Below, piece after piece: positions 31,609 to 43,350 of a stretch of 64,000 nucleotides of DNA. A model generated the notes under the pieces. The model ran no database searches. It was not told where the DNA came from and was given only the letters and a program-made list of their open reading frames with translations. The translations under genes and the position numbers were made by a program. Within the stretch, counting starts at the first letter, position 1; every line of letters begins with the position of its first letter. The stretch comes from Acanthococcus lagerstroemiae (lineage: Eukaryota > Arthropoda > Insecta > Hemiptera > Eriococcidae): assembly GCA_031841125.1 (NCBI GenBank), contig CM063113.1:36139697-36203696 (forward strand), written 5' to 3'.

Positions 31609-32618
31609 TTGGTCAACAAAGGTAATCCGCCAGACCAAAACCTCCCAATCTGTTCACAATCGGAATCTAAATTAATAAAACCACCCCTTAAAATGAAAAG
31701 TAAATCAATTAAATTAAATTTGAAACAAATTTACCCTAAAAGGTTAACTAAGGAAAACTCTCATGATCATATCCCTATCTTGAAAACTGTGGAAAGTAAA
31801 AACAAAAAGCAAAAACCCTACCCTATCGGGACCAATAATAAGAAAAAAGAGGATCTGTCGATAGTCACCTTAAATGTAAGAACATTGAAATCACAAGAAA
31901 ATCTGTTAGAATTAGAAGAAGCGCTAGAAAATACAATCATTAGCATTCTAGGTTTAGCAGAGGTTCGTAGGACAGGAAATAATATTCAAAATACACTATA
32001 TGGAAACTTATTATTCTACATCTGGGAACAGGGTGGACAGGCCGGGGTAGGATTCATTGTAAAGTCACACATGAAAAGAAATATTATAGAAATAAAAGGC
32101 ATCTCAGATAGAATAGCTAAAATTACAGTAAAAATAGGAAATAAAAAAACTTTAACCATCATTCAAATATATGCCCCCACAGCTACATCAGAAGAAATTA
32201 CAATATACGAATTCTATAACAAGCTATCGGATTCAATTTCGAACAGGAAAAGGAACTTTAAACATCAATTTATTATAATGGGAGACTTCAACAGCCAAGT
32301 AGGGAGGGAAAAAAAAAGAGGAATCATCAATAATAGGAAAGTATACTTACATGGAAAACGTAACAAAAGTGGATTGAAATTAACGAGATTTTGCGGATCT
32401 AACAACCTGAAAATCTCAAGTACTTTCTTAAAAAAAAAAAAAGGGGAAAAAAGGAAAAAGGAAAACGATGGACTTGGATAGCCCCCAATATGGAGTACAA
32501 GACACAAATTGATTATATTTTAACACCAATAAACTACAATAACATCAGGAATATCATTGTAGGACAACGATTCAACTATAACACAGACCATAGGATAATT
32601 ATATGTATAAAATTATGA
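31609..32618 (+). pseudogene. RTE-type endonuclease domain
   Basis: A long open frame (31,609-32,481) contains a lysine-rich N-terminus, then IVTLNVRTL at about residue 85, ILGLAEVRRTGN, GGQAGVGFIVKSH, IIQIYAPTA, FIIMGDFNSQVGRE and NKSGLKLTRFC. These are consecutive blocks of an APE-like endonuclease: the Glu of AEVR and the Asp-Asn of GDFN are catalytic in this family. A poly-A slippage near 32,455 shifts the frame, after which RWTWIAPNMEYKTQIDYIL and NYNTDHR complete the domain, ending in a TGA at about 32,616. All core residues seem present, so the frame change is the main lesion. Confidence 0.8.
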
Positions 32619-32639
32619 ACAAGCGACATCTTAAGAAAA

Positions 32640-34328
32640 TTGAGGATATGGGGAAAATAACAGAAGAAAGTTGGACTCAGTATCAAGAAAAAATTACAGA
32701 TAAATTATAAATGATAGGAAAAAATCAGTTATTAGTAAATATAGAAGAATAGAATTCTCAAATAAAAAATATCATAACAGAAGTAGACAAAACAACCAAG
32801 AAAAATATAACAAATATAACCCAAAGCAAATTACCTACAAATATTCTAGGTATAATTAATCAACGAGAAGAAAGAAACAAGAAAAAAAGGAAAAATGGTA
32901 AAGACAAAATAGAATTGAGTATTATATGTAAAATCATCAAAAATGAATTAAGGAAATATAACAAAAATAAAATAGAAACAACTATAAGAGAAATTTTGGA
33001 GACAACAAGAAGTACAAAAAATATTAAGAAGAAATTATCCCTTGGAACTGAATGGATGACGCATTTAAAAGACTCAGAGGGAATAAAGAGGTATGAAAGG
33101 CAAGAAATAAACGAAATTGCTACAAAATACTATATATGGAACTATACAAAGACCCAGAAAAAAAACAAAATATACAAAAATAGAAATAGATAATACAGAG
33201 CCCTATTTTTTGGAAACGGAAGTAAGACATATAGTTAAAGATTTGAAAAATAACAAAGCCCCTGGTGATGATGAAATAAGGAAAGAACATATTAAAAATG
33301 GAGGAAAAAAACTGTAAAAAATCATTGCACAATTATTCAATACTATTTTGAAATGACAAAAAATACCCACCACATGGAAAATTTCGGAAATAAATTTGAT
33401 TTTCAAAAAAGGGGAAAAGGATAACATCGAAAATTATCGCTCAATAAGTCTAAGCCAAACACTGTCAAAAATTTTCTCCAGACTTATGGAAACAAGAATA
33501 AACAAAAATCTCAACTAACATCAACCAAGAGAACAGGCGGGCTTCCGTAAGGGATATTCAACGATAGATCATTTGCATACCATAAACCAGCTGATTGAAA
33601 AATGTGCAGAATACCAAATCAGTATCTGCTTGGCCTTCGTGGATTACAAAAAAGCGTTCGATTCGATAAAACACAAATCAATATATCAAACATCAATCAA
33701 TCAAGGAACACCAAACCAATTTATTAACATAATCATGGATATGTACACAAATCTAAAAGCTAGAGTGATAACAGATGTAACATGAAGATACTTTAATTTA
33801 GAAAAAGGCCTGAAACAGGGAGGTTCTCTATCGCCAATATTATTTAGTAGTGTTCTGGAAGACGTAATCAAAAAATTTAATTGGGATGAAAGAGGGATAT
33901 CAATAAATGGAGAAAAGTTAAATAACTTGAGGTTCGCGGATGATCTAGTAATAATAGCAGAAAATTATCGGGATTTAAAAGAAATGCTAGAAAAATTAAG
34001 GGTTAGAAATCAATACAAAAAAAAAAATCTTGACCAACAATTCGGAACAACAACCTGAAAATGTAAACGAAGTGGTATATCTCGGCCACTAATAACTCTC
34101 ACAAACAAAACTGAAAATGAAGTGAACAGACAGATCAGTATTGCATGGGGCAAATATTGGGTATTGAAACATATTTTTAAAGGTCCTTATAATAACAAAC
34201 TACAAGCTGAAATATTTAATGCTTACATTATCCCTAACAGCCTCCCCGACGTCTCTGAAGTAATGCTAGAAAGGGCGGATTCCAGGACTCGGGTGGAGAG
34301 CAAATTAGGAAAAAGATCCCTGCTATAG
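32640..34328 (+). pseudogene. RTE-type reverse transcriptase, broken by stops
   Basis: The linker (GTEWMTHLKDSEGIKRYERQ) is followed by VRHIVKDLKNNKAPGDDEIR, EINLIFKKGEKDNIENYRS and PREQAGFRKGYSTIDHLHTI. Palm motif A (VDYKKAFDSIKH) lies at about 33,640-33,675, motif B (GLKQGGSLSPILF) at about 33,810-33,845, and motif C (RFADDLVII) at about 33,931-33,957. Stops occur at about 33,317, 33,350, 33,517 and 33,783, and a frame change lies near 34,015. The catalytic aspartates are kept. It ends in NAYIIPNS at about 34,240, after which similarity to the LINE stops. Confidence 0.8.
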
Positions 34329-34339
34329 CCTATGGTGCA

Positions 34340-34930
34340 CAAACGTGGTCATTAAATGAAAAACTATTAAAACCTTTTAAAAATATGTAGTCTTGGAAAA
34401 AATAGAAATTTATATGTGCTATAGTTAACTATACATATCTTGCTCGCACAATCGACCGGGAAGGCTGGCGTCTTCCTGTAATCCGCGCTAAGGAGGTCTG
34501 ATTGGGCTGCGCTCTCTCCTCAGACGCTGGCGGCAGTTCACCCGTCATTGCGATTCTCGAGTAATTGTTCGGCGCTAGCGCTATCTCGTGAAGTTCGGGC
34601 TACACTGTGTTGTAGACATTGTAGATCGATTTGACTTTGCGAGACTGATCACGGCCGGATTGGTACCAGTGGCACGCCGCGATGAGCGCCGACGTGTCTA
34701 TAAACTGAGTTTACGCGTCTAGGCAGCCGTTGCGAGATCTTGGGGAAACTGCATGGTCGTGTGTCGGACTAGTTGGTTGGTGTTTGTTCGGGGTGCCCAA
34801 TCATTTTGTTTATTTATTTATTTTAATTTACTAGGTGGCGACCTCTGGTCGCATCGCGGCCCAACACCCGCCGTCACTCGCTTCGCTCGTGCCGGCCTGC
34901 AATATTTCGCGAGCTGGAAAAATATAACTA
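34340..34930. other. No recognisable gene; CG-richer block
   Basis: A CG-rich block at about 34,450-34,760 stands out from its surroundings and begins with the CCGGGAAGGCTGGCGTCTTC phrase shared with 25,270. A second CG-rich phrase at about 34,835-34,900 (CACTCGCTTCGCTCGTGCC) follows a poly-TTTA tract. Neither codes for a recognisable protein. Confidence 0.4.
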
Positions 34931-34949
34931 TTATTAAAAATAATAATTT

Positions 34950-35010
34950 CAGCCAGCTGTGGCGTAGCGGTAAGAACTCGGCTTCATAACCCGATTTTCC
35001 CGGGGGGAGA
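34950..35010 (+). repeat. Possible short tRNA-like or SINE remnant
   Basis: The string TGTGGCGTAGCGGTAAGAAC resembles a tRNA A-box region (TGGC..AG.GG). A matching B box is not evident downstream, and no cloverleaf can be drawn. It may instead be part of an unknown repeat. Confidence 0.2.
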
Positions 35011-35451
35011 GTCGAAAATGTCGAAAGACAACCTGCCTGGACTCTGGACCTTTTCGACTTCAACAATGTTGAAAGGAGATAAATGCTATTTACTGATGAA
35101 TACTTCCCTCGTACCTGCTTGCACAATTGAGACTCAAACCATACACAATACCTGCTTTAACAATGACACATCACGTCACCGCTCCGATGTAAACAATGAA
35201 AACGTCACCGCTCCGACGTACTCTGTTGAAAACAACTACCCTCCTAGTGTCCATTTTGGAGTGTGAGTGAACTTGGTTATATTCCTTTTGTAGGGTGTGC
35301 CAACTGCCAATTCACTTTTCCTTCTGCTGTATTCCAGAGCGCTTTCGGCTGTTATGCCATCATCAGTGGAGTACCCTAAATGAGACTTGTCTCTTGTGGT
35401 CCTGTAGTTATAGTCGAGGGTAGTACCGTATGGTGAGCCTGTTTAGTCTTG

Positions 35452-35560
35452 CGTTCCTATTGGTTGTCTGTGAATATGCAGTCTGTCCAATCAGTGGTTA
35501 TTGTTATTGGTTGTGTGCTCTGATTGGTTGTCTGTGGTTGTGCAGTCTGTCCAATCCGTA
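35452..35560 (+). repeat. Tandem duplication with ATTGGTTG and CCAATC motifs
   Basis: The phrase ATTGGTTGTCTGTG then .TGCAGTCTGTCCAATC appears twice, at about 35,459 and 35,523, with a shorter ATTGGTTGTGTGCTC between them. The period is about 64 bp. ATTGG/CCAAT strings are dense, but there is no promoter context to make them regulatory sites. Confidence 0.65.
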
Positions 35561-35898
35561 GGTGTTATGTTATTAGTTGGAATAAGTTCTCACTTTGGAA
35601 GTTAGTTGTTGTATTTATTAGGTTGTTTGGTTTTGTTTTTGCCTTTATTATTTCTAGTTGTTCTTTTAATTTTCTTTTTCTTGTTATTTTCTGTGTGTAG
35701 GATTTGTACTTTCTGTAATTTGTCATTGTGTGCCCTGGTCATGCAGTGTTCAACAGAAAAGTAAATCTACACACAGAAAACAACACAAGAAAAGAATTAA
35801 AGAACAACTAGAATATAAAGGCAAAACAAAACCAAACAACCAATAAATACAACAACAACTTCAAAGTGAGAACTTATTCCAACTAATAACATAACACC
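35561..35898. repeat. Long hairpin, arms of about 150 bp, 37-bp loop
   Basis: The left arm (35,561-35,715), beginning GGTGTTATGTTATTAG, is the near-complete reverse complement of the right arm (35,753-35,898), which ends CTAATAACATAACACC. Mismatches and short gaps are few. The loop holds TCATTGTGTGCCCTGGTCAT. There is no coding content. Transcription in either direction would give a long double-stranded RNA. A small foldback element is one origin; no target duplication was identified. In the degraded copy (about 52,210-52,620) only the left arm is clearly legible. Confidence 0.85.
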
Positions 35899-36112
35899 GT
35901 TCTACTTGCCATTAGGCTGTTCGTACCTGTTAGATACTTCATTGAGCATACTGGTGTAGGCTTTATGCTTTACCTTGAGGAAGTTTTCACTTTCTGAGGA
36001 CATTCTGGTATCTCATGTTGAAAATCCTCAAACCGTCAAACAGTAAACAAGTGCTGCCACAACGATTGTAAACCGGTACCCTACGCATAATAGTGCCAAA
36101 AGAGTACTATAA

Positions 36113-37157
36113 GTTATGTACCAAGTCTCAAAGTGACATTATCGGATGGTACACAGTGACTTTTTGTGTTACCAAATCGCGAAATGCTTTACGGAACCAA
36201 TTTGTTATGTGATATTTCTTTTTTTTTTTTTTTTGTACGTCTGGTTACATACATGTTTTGTCCCAAATCTCGCCGGGATTCTGTTGGTTTCACTTTGTCC
36301 TATTCGCGTAGCGTCCGGACTACGCTGCTACATGGTACAACTGGCTTGTACCAAGTTAGAAATAGGTGCGTTACCACTTACCGATCATTCATGAAATTAC
36401 CTGTATGATTTGGGGTTACTATTCGATCATTCATAAAACTTGACTTGAGATAATAAGAGACAATCTTCACCGATGAATCTATATTCCTGCTCCTTTCAGT
36501 AAGCGTAGTGAGCATTTAAGTATTCATAAAACGAGACTGATCTCTGTTCCTTATGTAACAGAATAAGGAATATGAGGAATGAGGAATAGATATAGCACCA
36601 TGTACCAACAGCTTTGTAAAAATTGACGATGTTTCCGCTGATACGGTAACTGTCCGAGAAGCTAATGCAAAATCATCTGTGACTGACTGGAGGGCAAGGT
36701 TTCCTTAGATGTTCATGCTTGACAAAATGCTTAACAAACAGATGTATATGTAGGAAAAAAATGTTCTATGTAACTCCTGGTGCCATAATGCAATGTCATG
36801 CTGTAATAAATAAGTAATATCTACCACCGCACCGTTGGTATCTGAGAGCTTCAACGCGATTCTTCAATCTAGTCATTTAATTTGAATAAAGTTTAATTTT
36901 AGTGTAGTTGTATTGAGCTTTCAAATCATTATATTTCATGAATGGTCGGTAAAGCATCTATTTCTAACTTGGTACAAGACAGTTGTACCATGTAGCAGCG
37001 TGGTCCGGACGCCACGCGAATGGTACGAAATGAAACGTACATATCGCGAATGGTATGTACCAAGTCCGAATCTTACAAATGGTCCGAGCATTTCGCGATT
37101 GGTACAAAATCACCTGTACCATACCCGAAATGTACAATTTTGGACTTGGTACATAAC
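36113..37157. mobile_element. Inverted-repeat element, 1,045 bp, rich in GTACCA
   Basis: The outer ends are GTTATGTACCAAGTC (36,113) and GACTTGGTACATAAC (37,157), exact reverse complements. Inside, 36,315-36,400 (around CTTGTACCAAGTTAGAAATA) matches the reverse complement of 36,935-37,012 (TATTTCTAACTTGGTACAAG), so the arms extend over about 230-280 bp with gaps. GTACCA or its complement occurs about a dozen times within the arms. The interior is non-coding. It is probably a non-autonomous DNA transposon; flanks do not show a clear target duplication. Confidence 0.75.
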
Positions 37158-37159
37158 AT

Positions 37160-37535
37160 ATATAATAAATTTCGTCTCATGTACCTGACATCATAGACTG
37201 ACTGCCGTTCGGTTACAAGAAATGAAGAAACCAAGGAATAGTTTGGAACCCTGAAGAAGAAGAAAATTTGAGTTTTCTTATCATTTGTTGTTTAAGGAAT
37301 ATAAGTGTTATTATTGATAATACTCTTGTTTTATTTCAGCAACGACCTTTATATTTTCCACTGCGCTTATTGGTCTGAGTTCGTGACTTAGTCCAGCCTT
37401 ATCTCTGTGAGATACTTAAGTCAATTGGTTGGAATAAAATTACCGCCCACTAAGCGGTCGTATCGTACTCTGCTGATTCGATATCTAAATTTTATTCCAC
37501 ATGAACTATTCTTGACCAAAAGATTTCAATGACGA
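37160..37535. other. Unassigned sequence up to the copy junction
   Basis: Ordinary AT-rich DNA with no gene. It is the last clean sequence in the window: from about 37,540 base composition and run lengths change abruptly. The matching part of the degraded copy is about 54,215-54,500. Confidence 0.5.
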
Positions 37536-37689
37536 ACACGATGGGTTTATGGGGGGAAAAGGGGGAAAAGGAAAAAGGGGCCCTTTTTTCCCCCTGTTGG
37601 TTTTTTGTGGGGGGCCTTTCCCAAAATTTTAAAAATTTTCGGAGGGGAACCCCTCTGGGAACGAAAATAAAATTCGGTTCCCCTTCTTC

Positions 37690-38095
37690 CTGGGGTTTTG
37701 TTCAAAATAAAAAAAACGCGTTACTTTGTTCCGTTTTGGGGCCGGTAACCCCTTCGCAATTCGAGTTAAACATCTCTGATGTAGTTCTTTCCCTTTTCCC
37801 TTCCTTTTCCTTTTGCGTTTTTTTTTCAAAAAAATAAAACAAACGCGTTCACTTTGTTCCTTTTTTTAGATGTGCTCCTTTTGTAAAACGCATTCCCCCG
37901 TTCGCGAAGGGGAATTTTTGACATCTCTGACTGTAGTCTTTCCCTTTTCCCCGGGTCTCGGGTTTTTTTGTTCCAAAATAAAAACAAACGCCCCCCTCCC
38001 CCTTCTTTTTTCATGTGAAAAGAACCCGGTTTTTTTTGTTCTTGTTTGTGGAGGTGCTCCCGTTCTTGAACACTTTCCCCTTTGAAATGAAAACA
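37690..38095 (+). repeat. Degraded copy of the MITE-derived tandem repeat
   Basis: The ACATCTCTGA terminus appears at about 37,769 and 37,919, and the ACGCGTT(C)ACTTTGTTC phrase at about 37,718 and 37,842, with a third related unit at about 38,000-38,060. The clean copy at 21,972-22,265 shows two units. Extra unit(s) here would mean a different allele or repeat count, unless the consensus is wrong. Confidence 0.55.
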
Positions 38096-38469
38096 AATGG
38101 GAGCGCGGCTGGGACTCAACCCGGGGGACCCCCCTTTCCCCTTTTTCGTTTATTTCTGTTTTTTTCCCTTTTTCCCCGCTTGTTAAAGGTGCCGAGTCTA
38201 AAGTTTGTCCATTTTTTGGGCCCCTTATGTGAATCTACATTGCCCTGTTTTTGACTTTTGGTTTTTAAAAATTTTATTTCTTTTCTTTTGCGAAGGGTGG
38301 TAGTCGGGGAGCATCAATTCATTTTTTTTGGGGGGGTTTTTTTTAACCCGACGGTTTCAAGTACCAAAAGGTGAAAATTTAAAAAACGATTTTTTTTTTA
38401 CCTGGTACGATTTTCCCCGGGGGGAGTGGGCACAAAAATCGTTTTTGCCACGGGTTTTAACCCACCCAC

Positions 38470-38620
38470 TTTTTAAAGGCCAAAACCCCCTGTCTCCAAC
38501 CCCCCCCCCACCCGGTTCATGCTATCCTTTCCCCAAAGGTTTCCCAAAATTTTTCCCCCAAAACTTCCCCCTCCATCTGGTGGGGAGGTTCCCCACCCCT
38601 TTTTTGCCCAAAAGGGATAC
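38470..38620 (-). pseudogene. Degraded copy of the RTE C-terminal fragment
   Basis: It corresponds to 22,582-22,768: TTCATGCTATCCTTTCCCCA and CCCTCCATCTGGTGGGGAGG align with CATGGCTATCCTTTGCCA and CCCTCCATCTGGTAGGAGG. The frame is destroyed by homopolymer changes. Confidence 0.65.
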
Positions 38621-41600
38621 AAACCCTTTTTTCCCCTTTTTTTCATTTATTTTTTGTTGTTTCTTAGCCAATTACTGGGTTTTTAACGATTTTAAATTTT
38701 TCTTTAAAAAACCCATCCTATGCTACAAGCGCAGCATTTTTTTCCTGATGGGTTTGAGTTTTAACCATGTTTTTCCCGTGTTACTTCTAGTGCCCTACGC
38801 AGCGTTCTTTGTTTTTGGACCCCCCTTTTATTAACCTTGGTTTTGGTCAAAACCCAAAATTTTGCGTAAGTCAACGACGCTCAGTGAATTGCCAAAAAAA
38901 CCCCTGGTTTTTAGGGAAAAACATTTTTTTTGTTTTTGATTATATGGTTTGTCCCGCCAAAAATTTCCCCAAGTCCCAGAATCCGACTCTTAGTTGTTTG
39001 TAATGCCGGTTTTCGAAAAAGAAAAATTTTTGGCCAATTTTTTTGTATTCTAACCCCAATTTTTCCCTTTCCCCCCATGCTATAGTTTGAGCATAAAAAA
39101 CTGATATTTATTTATTATCTAATGGAGAAATTTTTTTACTTTTTTTTAAAAGTACCACAAAATATACAGTGCATTATTTTTTAATTTTAAGCCCCAAATA
39201 GGGGTTTTTTAAAAAGGAAGCTACAGCTTCAAAAATTTTCGGGATTATTTTTTGGAAAAACGTATTTAAACGGGTTTTGCAGGCCCCCTTTTAAAAGGGG
39301 CCGCTGTAGTTTTATATGTGTCTTTTTTTCTTTTTTTTCGTAATTTTTTCCCGGCTTTAAAACCAAACGGGGGGGGCCTTTTAAAAGAAGACTTCATTGC
39401 ATGTGAAATTTAAATTCAAATATTTTTTCCCATTTTTTCTGTTTCCATCAGCGTCAACCCCCCTTTTTTAATGAACCCAGGCACTTCAAAAAACGGGGGA
39501 TTGAAATTCATATTACCCAAATTTAAAACATGATAAATTTTTTTTAAATAAAATTTGGGTTAAAATAAAATTTTACAAAGGTAAAATTTTTAATTTTTTT
39601 TGAATTCGTTACGTCCGATGTACCCCCGGGGGTTTAAAAAAGGTACCGAAATTTGTTTAAATCGTAGTTGATAATCTAAAAAAAACCCGGGGGTCGCGTA
39701 TTTTTTCCCTTTGGTTGTATTTTTAAAATTTTTTTGTGGGAAAGATTTTTTTTCTTACTCTCCCGTCTAAAAGTGTCTTTTAAATTGTGATGAAGCTATG
39801 AAGTTAAAAAATTTAGCCTTTTTTTAAAGTTTTTATGAATTAAAATGGAGTACATCGGGGGGCCATGTACCCTGAAGATTGGAAAAAAGGGTCCCCCCAA
39901 AAAACGGGAAAACTTTGCCCCCCGGAAACATTGTAGGGCCAATCGAATGGAAGGTTGAATACCCAAGTCCGTCCCCGTGCCCCCTTTTTTCCGGATAGAA
40001 CAGGACAGCCATTTTGTAGGAAGAGCAGCCTAGGGGAAAAAAATTACATTTAACGTCCCCCTTTTCCCCCCCCAAACGAGGCCCGTCCCTTCTGGGAAAA
40101 AGGCTCTCATTTTGGGGGAAAGTAGAGTATTTATTACAATTTCTTTCAAAACCCTGGCCCCAATTGGGGAAACCTTACAATCCTTTTGATACTTCCCTTT
40201 GGGTTTACTCCGAAATACTTTCGAAAATACTCGCGAGTTGGGAAATTTGCTCGACCCAGTTTCCCGGGTCAAAAAAATATAGGGGCAGGTAAATAAGGGG
40301 GTTTTTTCTAAATCCAAAAAATTTTCCTTCCGTAAAAATGCCCCTAGGGGGGTGTCCCTATGTCGAGAAAAATTTGGTTTGTTTAAATTTTCTTTATTAT
40401 CGGACGAACAGAACGAATATCAAAAAAAAAACATTGGATGGGTTTTTTTTAAATTTTTAAAATTCAGGGTTGGACATTGGGTGGGTTAAAAAATTTAAAT
40501 TTAAATTTTTCCCCAAATTTCCCCCTTTCCGACCAGGAAGAAAACCAAAGAGTTCTACAAGGGTGGCAGTGCAACTTAGGGGGTTTTTTATAACGAAACT
40601 GTGGGGAAAAGGAAAAAAGGACCATAGAAAGGGGGGTTTTGGGTGTTATAGACTCTCCATGTTTCTTGATAAGTCGGCAGCGGCACTAAACAAATTTTTG
40701 GGACCAGCCGGAAAAAATTGGGAAGACCCGAACTTTTTTTTTTTGGGTTTCCCCAACAAAAAAATTTTTTTGAAATTTTAATCCATTTTTGCTACCCCCT
40801 CATGGGAAATTTGATTGCTCGGCCCCTACCGGGACTTTTTCCTTTTTTTTAGTCACGAACGGCCCCAATTTACAAAATCGCTTTAAACGGAGGGTCTTTT
40901 TTCCCGGGGTATGTAGAAGGGATTTAAAAAAAAAAAAGAAAAACGAAACCTGTTGGTGGTTTTTGTGTTTTTAAAGATCTTTTCGAATTTTTTTTTTCCC
41001 CCTCTCAAAGAATCCCCCAGCAAAGGGTAAAAACAAAGGGGAAATTTTTTCTTTTCCAAGATGCAATAATTGAAAAAAGGGTTTTTGATAAAATAGCCCC
41101 TCATTTAGTTTTTGTGACCCTTTCTTTAACCCCTTTCCCCCAACTGCGCCACCACATTTTGTTTTTTTTTCCCTTTCCCAAATTTGTTCAGTAAAAACCA
41201 TTCCCCAAAAAATTTTCGGGGTTTTTAAGGTAGCTTTTTCAAAAATTATTTTTCGGTACGAATCTAGATTTGCTGCCCCGGAAAGGGGTTGGGGCGTCCC
41301 CCCGACAGTTTTTCCGGTGAAATTCTCAAAAAAGTACCACCATCGCAAAAAAAAAAAGTGCCACAAAATTTTTTTTTCCCATGGGGATAGGGACAGATGA
41401 AAATCACATAAAGATCACTGTTCGGAAAAAAAAAGGGTTAGATAATCTTTCAAATGTTTTTTTTTTAAAGAAAAATTTGGGAGTTGTTGAATTTTTTAAA
41501 AATCTTCAAAGCCCAAAAAAAGTACGAATATGGGAAAAAAAAATGGAAAAATTCCGAAAAAATTTTTGGAAAATTTTGGCTCTAAAAAAAACGAAAATAT

Positions 41601-41768
41601 CCCAAAAACATGTTTTAATACCCAAAATTAATTGCTCGTTTAAAATTGGCCCTCATTTTTTAAAATTTATGAACCCACAAAAATTTTAAACATGGATTTT
41701 TCCCAAACCCTACTCTTACTTCAACAGAAAAAAAAAAAATGAAAAAAGATTTTTTGGAATCTCTTTTT

Positions 41769-41843
41769 AAGGTTTATCTGTAAAAGGGGGCCCCCTAATG
41801 AATGGGATTTATTCGTCAGGGGCCCTTTTGACAGTTTAATCCT
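41769..41843. repeat. Degraded copy of the 75-bp palindrome
   Basis: The right half (TCGTCAGGGGCCCTTTTGAC) is intact, while the left half (TTTATCTGTAAAAGGGGGCC) has lost and gained bases relative to 25,747-25,784. Confidence 0.75.
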
Positions 41844-42589
41844 CATTTTTTAAAACAAAATTATTCAAACGACACTTTGGTCGGCGTTTCCAAAACGCAT
41901 GATCCCAACTACGCACACAGGGACTTTACGGAAGGTTTTTCCCGGGGGGGAAGGGGGGGGGGGGGGGAAAAAGGGGAAAAATTTAAAAAGCCCCTCAACG
42001 GTTTCCCAACTAAAATTTTTCCAAGTATCGAAAAGAAAAAAAAAAAGAGAAAAAAAAAATATGAAGAAAAAACCCTTTGGACATTTTAATTTTTTCCAAC
42101 TTCCAATATGATGTAGCCGTAAGCTTTAAACCTTCAGGCCTTTTAAGAAATCAGGCCCGAAAGCCCGGGGCCCCGGGGTTCCCCCCTCTCGTGGGGGTTT
42201 CCCCGCACATTTGAAATAAAGCGCCCGGAATTTGAACTGTGACTCAGATCATACTGGAAAAAAAAAATGGAAGAAAAAAAAAGCGATTACAATGCCGGTT
42301 ACTAGTGGGCCAAACCCAAAAAAAATATTCCCCCAAAAAAACCCCTATCGAAATGGGCATTATGTTTTTTTTTTCCAAAAAACTTTTTTTAAAACCCCAA
42401 ATAAATATATTTTTTGCGAACAAAAAAGGGACCAGTTGACCAAAAAAAAATTTTTTGCGGAAAAAAGGGGTTTTAAAAAAAATTTGGGAAAATTTTTTTT
42501 CTTTTTTATTCCCGTTCTTTTTACTTACCAACATTTCAGGGGTAAAAGGTCTTTAACAACTACCAAAAACGCCCCCCCAATCCCCGGCC

Positions 42590-43350
42590 CCGTTCTTTTT
42601 TTTAAAAATTTTCCCAATTTTTTTCCCAAAGAATTTAAATATTTGGGATGATCCCCCAAGAATTCCCATCAAAAAAAATTTTGGGAAAAATCTCCAATGT
42701 TTTAAGGAATTTCATGGGGAATTTTTTGGGAAAAAATTTCGATATTTTTCCCGGAGATTTTTTTTTTCCTAAATCTTTAGAAAATATTTTTAATGTTTTC
42801 CAAAGAATTTCATTAAAAATTTTTTGGGGAAAAATTTTCCCGAAAATTTTTTTTTAAGGAATTCCTGGGTTTAAATTTTCGAAAAAAAATTTCCAATTTT
42901 TTTCCAAAGAATTTCTTTAAAAATCTTGGGGTTTAAATTTTTTCGAAAAAATTTTTAAAAGGGTAATTTTTGGGGGGGAAAACCTCATGGTTTTTGAAAA
43001 ATCTTATCAGAAATCTTCGGGAAAATGTTCCCCGGGAAAAAACTTAATCGACGATTTGGGGAAAAATCTCCGATTGTTTATAAAAAATTTTCCCTCGGAA
43101 AATTTTTGTAAAAAAAATTCCCGGGAAAATTTCCGAAAAAATCCTATGGGGGAAATCTTTAAAAAAAATTTAACAAATTTTTTCCAAGGAATCTAACGAA
43201 TTCCCTTTGAAAAAATTTTGCAAAGAAAATTTTTGAAAAATTTTTCATGGGAAAATAGGGGGGGGAAAAATTTCCCCTTGAGTTTGAAGAATTTTATGAA
43301 AAACCCGCCCCCAATAATGTTTCGATGTTTTTCCAAAGTTTTTCATCGAA
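42590..43350 (+). repeat. Degraded copy of the second satellite block
   Basis: Phrases such as GTTTTCCAAAGAATTTCATT and AAATCTTTAGAAAATATTTT still align with 26,520-27,260, with many expanded runs. The hairpin at 27,301-27,386 corresponds to about 43,405-43,490, where only the right arm region (CAGCAGGTACGTGGGCAACT) is legible. Confidence 0.7.

Larger units (their letters stand above)
31609..34328 (+). mobile_element. RTE-type LINE, nearly full coding region but broken
   Basis: In order along the plus strand are an APE-type endonuclease (31,609-32,618), a basic linker (32,640-33,200) and a reverse transcriptase (33,200-34,000), then a short remnant of the region after it (to 34,328). At least five in-frame stops and several frame changes lie across it. 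The gene order and the motif set (PREQAGFRKGYSTIDH, AFVDYKKAFDS, LRFADD) place it in the RTE group. The usual C-terminal GRP..RW block is absent, and the sequence after 34,328 is unrelated. Confidence 0.85.

Noticed and set aside
31609..34328. Host gene encoding an endonuclease-like protein
   Set aside because: The endonuclease is followed by RTE reverse transcriptase motifs in the right order, so the reading frame belongs to a LINE.
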